A DNA stretch of 64,000 nucleotides from Cacajao melanocephalus (taxonomy: Eukaryota > Chordata > Mammalia > Primates > Pitheciidae). The translations under genes were made by a program, and so were the position numbers. Every line of letters starts with the position of its first letter. Within the stretch, counting starts at the first letter, position 1. The stretch lies in contig CAUYLG010013838.1 of the NCBI GenBank assembly GCA_963573385.1, positions 1-64,000 on the forward strand, in the 5' to 3' direction. A model generated the notes under the pieces. The model was given only the letters and a program-made list of their open reading frames with translations, made no database searches and had not been told where the DNA came from. Below are positions 57,880-64,000 of this stretch, in pieces.

Positions 57880-58424
57880 GAGAGTAAAGGGAACCTATGT
57901 CTTCTAAAAGAGTGACTCCTCAGAGCCCCTTAAGTGACATGAGTTTTGTGTCAGGCTGTCATGTGGCTCGAACAGATTTTTCACCCTCTTCCAAACAGCA
58001 TTTCCCATTGTTTTCTGATCATAAGATTCATTTGGAGCACTTATTAAACATACATTCGTCAGTGCTTCATTATGATAATTTCTAAGGAAAGTCACTTGAG
58101 AACTTTTATTTTTAAAAAGAGCTTATCATTTTCACGATCAAACAAATGTAGTAACCATCATTGCTCTCAAGGACTATCAAGGGGATGGGAGTGATCAAGT
58201 TACAATATGGAAACCTCACCGTTGTTACCAGAGTTTTGTAGTTTTCTTGAATATACACTCCTCAGATTGCTGTAAACCTTTGGTTAATTTCCAGAGTTTT
58301 CAAAAAGTTGATTTTGACAATTTGTGCAAGGAATGAATATGCAGAGGTATATAGAGGGATGGATATACATGAGCCCCCTCTCTGCATTCTATAAGTCTTA
58401 CCCTTCACAAGTGTTCATTATTAT
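57880..58424. other. No gene or repeat recognised
   Basis: A 62-codon frame at 57897-58085 has no known domain. Nothing else was seen. Confidence 0.45.
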
Positions 58425-59985
58425 GATTATTGTAAAATGCGCACGACAGAAAATTTATCATTTTAGTTATTTTTAAGTGTACATTCAGTGAAAGTAAGAA
58501 TATTCGCAATGTTGTACAATGATCACTACTATCCATATCTAGAACTTTTTGGTCAACCCTAACAAAAATTCTATGTCCATTAAATAGTAACTCCCCATTT
58601 CCCCCTCTTCTTAGCCTCTGGTAACATGTATTCTACTTTTTGTCTCTATGATCTGCCTAGCCTAGGTACCTCATACAAAATTTGTCATTTTATGTCTGAC
58701 TTCACTCACTTGGCATAAAGCTTTCAATGCTGTTTTTTTTTTTTTTTCCCAATGCATCCATGTTGTAGTATGTGCCAGAATTGCATTCCTTTTTAAGACT
58801 GAATAATATTTCAAGGTATGTATGTGTCATGTTTTGTTTATTTCTCTATTGATGGATATTTGGGGTGTTTCCACCTTTTGACAATGGCTCTCACAAGTCT
58901 TTTATTTATCATACTTCGTGTATTATTCAATTCAAATATTATTTTCTAATTTCCATTGTGATTTAATGTTTACTCATGGGTTATATAAGTGTGAGGAAGG
59001 AGACCCTTAATCACCTTTGGCCTTCTACATTTCATCTCAAAAGGAGAAGTTAGAAGTTAGCCAAAGAAGGGACCAGTTGGTGCTGCCAGCCTGGTTAAGG
59101 GTAAGACCCCTATTGCTAACCACAATCCCATCTATAGATCACAGATATGGTATGGAGGAATCTCTCCGAAGGCACTGTTTTTCCTTAAACAGTATCAAAC
59201 ACCCACCCAACACCTACTTCATGGGTCAAGACCCTTTCAAGTGTAATTTCTAGAGTTGTAAGCTGAAGACCCTTTCACATAGAGTTGTAAGCCCAAGACC
59301 CTTTTACATGTAATTTCTAGAGCTGTAAGTTTTAAAAGGTCAGGAACTTTCTTTGTGAACTGAGCTTGGCTGTTAGGCAACTATGCTCCACTACTCCCGG
59401 CTGAATAAATTACCCCTTCCTTCCCAGTTCAGTGTTCGAGAGGTTCGTCTTGCAGCTTTTCCTGCTTTAAGTGTATTGTTAAATTTCTATATATTTAGAC
59501 ATTTTCTAGTTTTGTTTTTGTCATTGATTTCCAGCTTAACACTTGTCAGAAGACATACTTTGCATGGTTTAAATTATTTGAAAATTGTTGCTTTTTAATG
59601 TCCTAAGTTATAGTCAATTCTTGAACATATTCCATATACTCCTGAAAAGAATGTATATTCTGTGGTTGGTAGTTATGTCAATTAGGACAGGTGTCTTAAT
59701 CATGTTCAAATTTTGTTTGCCCTTCTTAATGATTTGTTTTTTCCATCAGTTACTGAGACAGGTATGTTAAAATGTTCAATTATGATTGTGTATTTACTTA
59801 TTTCTCCTTTTGGCTCTTTCAGTTTTACCTAATAAGCTTGGAGACTATGTTATTAGATGCAGACAAATTTGAGATTGCTATGTTCTCCTATTTGGTTGAG
59901 TCATTTATTATTAGAAAATGTCTTTCCTTAACCATAATAATACCTCCTGCCTTTTGACCATCCCTTTTAAAGCAGCCCTCCTTGC
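58425..59985 (-). mobile_element. Old L1M, minus strand, split by an LTR
   Basis: Reverse L1 3' UTR (58425-58900; CTCCCCATTTCCCCCTCTTC, GTAACATGTATTCTACTTTT) followed by an ORF2 mid region (58900-58991 and 59474-59985; AAAAGAATGTATATTCTGTG, AGTTACTGAGACAGGTATGT). Confidence 0.78.
58992..59467 (+). mobile_element. Solo LTR with internal triplication
   Basis: Starts TGAGGAAGGAGACC. The 6-bp sequence TAAGTG flanks it (58986-58991 and 59468-59473). It has AATAAA in GGCTGAATAAATTACCCCTT near 59403. It contains three tandem copies of an AGACCCTTT..AGAGTTGTAAG unit (59229-59266, 59267-59295, 59296-59333). Family uncertain. Confidence 0.8.
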
Positions 59986-60380
59986 CACTCCCCAGCTGCC
60001 TCTGCTTCAATTTTTTAAAGACTTTTTTTCTAAGAGCAGCTTTTCAGTCACAGCAAAATTAAGACGAATGTACAGAGATTTTCCATATACCTCCTGTTCC
60101 TACAAATTCATAGCCTCCCCATTATCAACATCCCCCACCAGAGTGGTGCATTTGTTACAATTGATGAGCCTACACAGACACATCAATTATCAGCCCAAGC
60201 CCATAGTTTACCTTAGGGGTTCACTCTTGATAGGTGTGTAACGGTATCTCATTGTTATTTTAATTTGCATTTCCCTGATGACATATGTTGTGGTGGAACA
60301 TCTTTTTATATGCTTAGTTGCCAACTGTATAACTGTATATCCCTTTGGTGAGGTGTCTTTTAAAGTCTTTGGTCCCCCCC

Positions 60381-60688
<308 letters not shown>

Positions 60689-60690
60689 TG

Positions 60691-60959
60691 ATTTTTTTTT
60701 TTTTTGAGACAGTGTTTTACTCTGTCCTAAAGGCTGGAGTGCAATGGCGTGGTCTTGGCTCACTGCAACCTGCACCTCAGTCTTCTGAGTAGCTGGGATT
60801 ACAGGTACCCACCACCACGCCTGGCTAATTTTTGCCTTTTTTAGTAAAAATGGGGTTTCACCACATTGGCCAGGCTGGTCTCAAACTCCTGACCTCATGA
60901 TCTGCCTGCCTCAGCCTCCCAGGGTTCTGGGATTACAGGCATGAGCCACCTTGCCCTGC
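60691..60959 (-). mobile_element. Alu in L1, internally deleted
   Basis: A minus-strand Alu with a T13 left edge. A deletion joins the AACCTGCACCTCAG and TCTTCTGAGTAGCTGG parts, removing about 20 bp of the usual right-monomer sequence. Confidence 0.92.
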
Positions 60960-62140
60960 TGACTCATTTTGTAATTAGATTGTTTTCTTATTGTTTAATT
61001 TTAAGAGTTCTTTGTATATTTTGAATAACAGTTCTTTGTCAAATGTGTCCTTTGCAAATATTTCCTTTCAGTCTGTGTTTTCTCTTCTCATTCTCTTGAC
61101 ATTGTCTTACTCAGAACAGATGTTTTTAATTTTAACAAAATTCAGCTTATCGATGATTTCTTTCATGGATCTCATACCTTTGGTGTTGCATCTAAAAAGT
61201 CATTGCTATTGACATACCGTCATTCAAGATTTCTCTTGTTATCTTCTAGGTGTTTTATAGTTTTGCATTTTACATTTAGATCTATGATCCATTTTGAGTT
61301 AATTTTTTGTGAATGGTATAAGGTTTGTGTCTTAGTTAATTTTTTGGCATGTGGATATTTGTTTCAGCACCATTTGTTGAAAAGAACAATAGTTGCTCCA
61401 TTGTATAGCCTTTGCTTCTTTGTCAAAGAGCAGTTGACTATATTTATGTGAGTCTATTTCTTTGGATCTTTATTCCGCTCCATTGATCTGTTCTCTCACC
61501 AATACTACACTATCTTGATTACTCTGGCTTTATAATAGCATTAAAGTTGAGTAGTGTCAGTCTTCCAACTCTATGTTCTTCTTCAATACTGTGTTGGTCA
61601 TTTTTGGTCTTTTGCCTGTCCATATAAACTTTAGAATTAGTTTGTCGATAATCACAAACTAACCTGCTAGGATTTTGACTGGAATTGCATTTAATCTATA
61701 GACCAATTTGGGAAGAGCTGACATCTTGATAATAATGAATCTTCCTATCCATGGACATAGAAAAATCTCTCCATTTATTTAGCTCTTGGTTGATTTATTT
61801 CATCAGAATTTTGTAGTTTTATAAAATTTTATATAAATCTTGTACATATTTTGTTAGATTTATACCTAAGTATTTAACTTTGAGAGATGCTAATGTATAT
61901 GGTGTCATGTTTTTAATTTAAAATTCCACTTGTTTATTGCTCATATATAGGAAAGTAATTGATTTTTATATATTAACCCTATATTCTGCATCTTGCTGTA
62001 ATAGCTTATTAGTTCCAGGTTTTTTTTTTTTTCTGATTCTTTCAGATTTTCTTTGTAGATGATAATGTCATCTGCAAACAAAGACAGTTTTATTTCTTCC
62101 TTCCCAATTTGTATGCCATTCCATTCCTTGTCTTGAATAC

Positions 62141-63080
62141 ACAAAGAATCAAGACTTAATAATTTATACTTGAGCCATATTCCTGGCTTAGGAATTTCAA
62201 AATGTGACTCTTCCCTTATTTTAACTTTGGCAGACAACTGGGATTGACAACAATATTTCATAATAGCTTAAGGTCTGTATCACACTAATCTCTATATTCC
62301 AAATGCAGAATTCCTTTGATTACGTTTATAAATTTACATATCTGTGGTTAAAACTGGTTCAGAACCAAATAATCAGGACTTCTACCAAGTTTCTTCTGTC
62401 TCACACAATATGAATATTCAATGTATGGTAAATAAAAATGATGAATAAAAAGTATAATGTTTTGTATATTTTAATTCTTTCCTGACTTAACCTACTTTAA
62501 ATGATCATTTTATGTTTCGTCCCAATAATTCTCCTTGGACCATTCTGATTTTATAGCAATGTAAAATGCCTCTCTATAGACTTACAGAATTTTAATCAAA
62601 TAGCTTTGCTCAGAACTTAAAAGGACATTTGTCCTTGGGGCTAAAATTAGCCATGAAAAAGATTAAAAACAAAAGCAAATTTAGAATATAATCAGTACTT
62701 TCAAAATGAGCTCAATCTGTACTTCATCCTCATTTATAACACTTGCTTCTTCTTAGCTTCTAATAGAATAAGAAATAGTTGTGCAAAGAATATATTTACA
62801 TTTCTGAGGTTCCAAAAACAGATGAACCTCACTAGTTCATGCTCTTTTGTGGTTTGCAAGTCACAGGCCGCCTTGGTTGGAATGATTCACATAATGATCA
62901 CACTCTGAATAGGAAAAAAAATCAGAGTTCTATACAGTTTCACCAGATGTCTTATTCTTGTATTTTTTTCAGAATGATTAAACGTAGTACCTTTTTTTCC
63001 TGTTCTGGTAAGTGAATCTGTTTGGATACTACCATTCTTTCAAACACTATTTTCAAAAAAGACCTCAGTAGTGCTTAAAG
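62141..63080. other. No gene or repeat recognised
   Basis: AT-rich, unassigned. Confidence 0.5.
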
Positions 63081-63085
63081 ACTCC

Positions 63086-63463
63086 TGTTATGGTTTGAGT
63101 GTGTCACTCAGAAGTTCATGTTAGAAATTTAATCCCCAATGAAATAGTTTTGGGAGGTAAGGCCTAATAAGAGGTGAGTGGGTCATAAGTGTGGAATCTT
63201 CACAAACAGATTAATCGTAGGAGCAGGTTAGTTATCTCAAGAGGAGGTTGTTTTAAAGCAAGTTCAGCTTCTGGTATCTTTCTCTGTTGCAAGTGGTCTC
63301 TTCCACCTTTCACCCTCTGCCACAGGATGATCCTCACTAGATGCTGACACCATGTTCTTGGACTTCTCATCCTCCAATAACCATGAACCAAATAAACTTC
63401 CATTGTTTATACTTTACCCAGTCTGCGGTATTCTGGTATAGTAGCAGAAAATGGACTAAGACA
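63086..63463 (+). mobile_element. MaLR-type solo LTR, full length
   Basis: Starts TGTTATGGTTTGAGTG and ends GGACTAAGACA. The 5-bp TSD is ACTCC (63081-63085) and ACTTC (63464-63468), one mismatch. It has AATAAA in CCAAATAAACTTCC. Same group as 8106-8504. Confidence 0.93.
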
Positions 63464-63468
63464 ACTTC

Positions 63469-64000
63469 ACTGTCTGGCCAAGAGGAACCTCAAGTATCAC
63501 ACAATTAGCAAAGGGATGTCCAAAACTAATTAAGTGTCAACATAGTTGAGAGTTACTTTAAAAATGCAGAAATTGTAGTTTGTTAGACTAAACCAGGCAA
63601 GGCACCCGATTGGAAAGTACTTCTGAGACATTTTAGCTTTAAGCACTTAGTTTTGATAATTTGGAAAGGCCTAGATGGCAATATAACTAATATTTATCAG
63701 GGTATTATGTGGGTTATTCCTCATATCTGAAGTTGAAGTTGATAATTTAACTGATTATCACATAGGTTTCAAGAATTTGGGTAAAATATTTACCAATTAA
63801 TATATACAGAAGGATAGATTTCATAATGAGTCCTGACATTTTTCCACATCCCTACTTTTACTTTCTCAAATGTACTACTGAGCTCCTTGCAGCTCCCTGA
63901 TAGTGCTTGGGGCTGAATGTTTTTTCTCCACGCAGTGTGCTTTGCCATTCCCCACCTCACTTGCCTTCCAAACCAGCTTAGAAGAAACCTGCTTTACTGA
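63469..64000. other. No gene or repeat recognised
   Basis: Unassigned sequence to the end of the window. Confidence 0.5.

Overview
This is primate nuclear DNA, most likely human or a close relative. The evidence is about 22 Alu copies or fragments on both strands (most with readable target-site duplications, TSDs), L1, L2, MaLR LTRs, a Tigger1 transposon, an endogenous retrovirus, and one CpG island in otherwise AT-rich sequence. I found no multi-exon protein gene I could reconstruct. Family names are recalled from consensus knowledge, not computed.

Layout. 1-2705 is a nuclear copy of mitochondrial DNA (NUMT): ND5 3' end, ND6, tRNA-Glu and the first third of CYTB in one orientation, joined at about 1283 to an inverted 16S-tRNA-Val-12S-tRNA-Phe block. 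2814-8504 holds an Alu, an internally deleted L1, an L2 and a MaLR LTR. The L1 carries an 81-bp second copy of part of the NUMT 12S gene. 8.5-17.6 kb is mostly unassigned sequence with three Alus and an old L1 ORF1 fragment. 17.64-18.53 kb is the CpG-island promoter, with CCAAT, ETS-like and GC boxes and a 19-codon ORF. 18.5-34.8 kb is intergenic or intronic sequence with Alus, old L1s, an hAT-like element, an L2 and an MLT1-like LTR.

34.87-50.71 kb is a nest of insertions in one old L1. Inside it are a second L1 3' end (itself hit by Tigger1, which was hit by two Alus), a solo LTR, a class I-like endogenous retrovirus with two LTRs and decayed gag and env (hit by two Alus), two further solo LTRs, and three Alus in the L1 3' UTR. 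50.94-52.00 kb is an L1 with a 5' inversion (twin priming). 52.9-62.1 kb is a pile of minus-strand L1 fragments broken by a younger L1, LTRs and Alus. 63.09-63.46 kb is a full-length MaLR LTR with a near-match TSD.

Nothing here looks like an operon or a working pathway. The only likely host function is the CpG-island promoter. The most unusual features are the 81-bp templated copy of NUMT sequence inside the L1, the fold-back junction in the NUMT, and the 40-bp triplication at the LTR/primer-binding-site boundary of the retrovirus.
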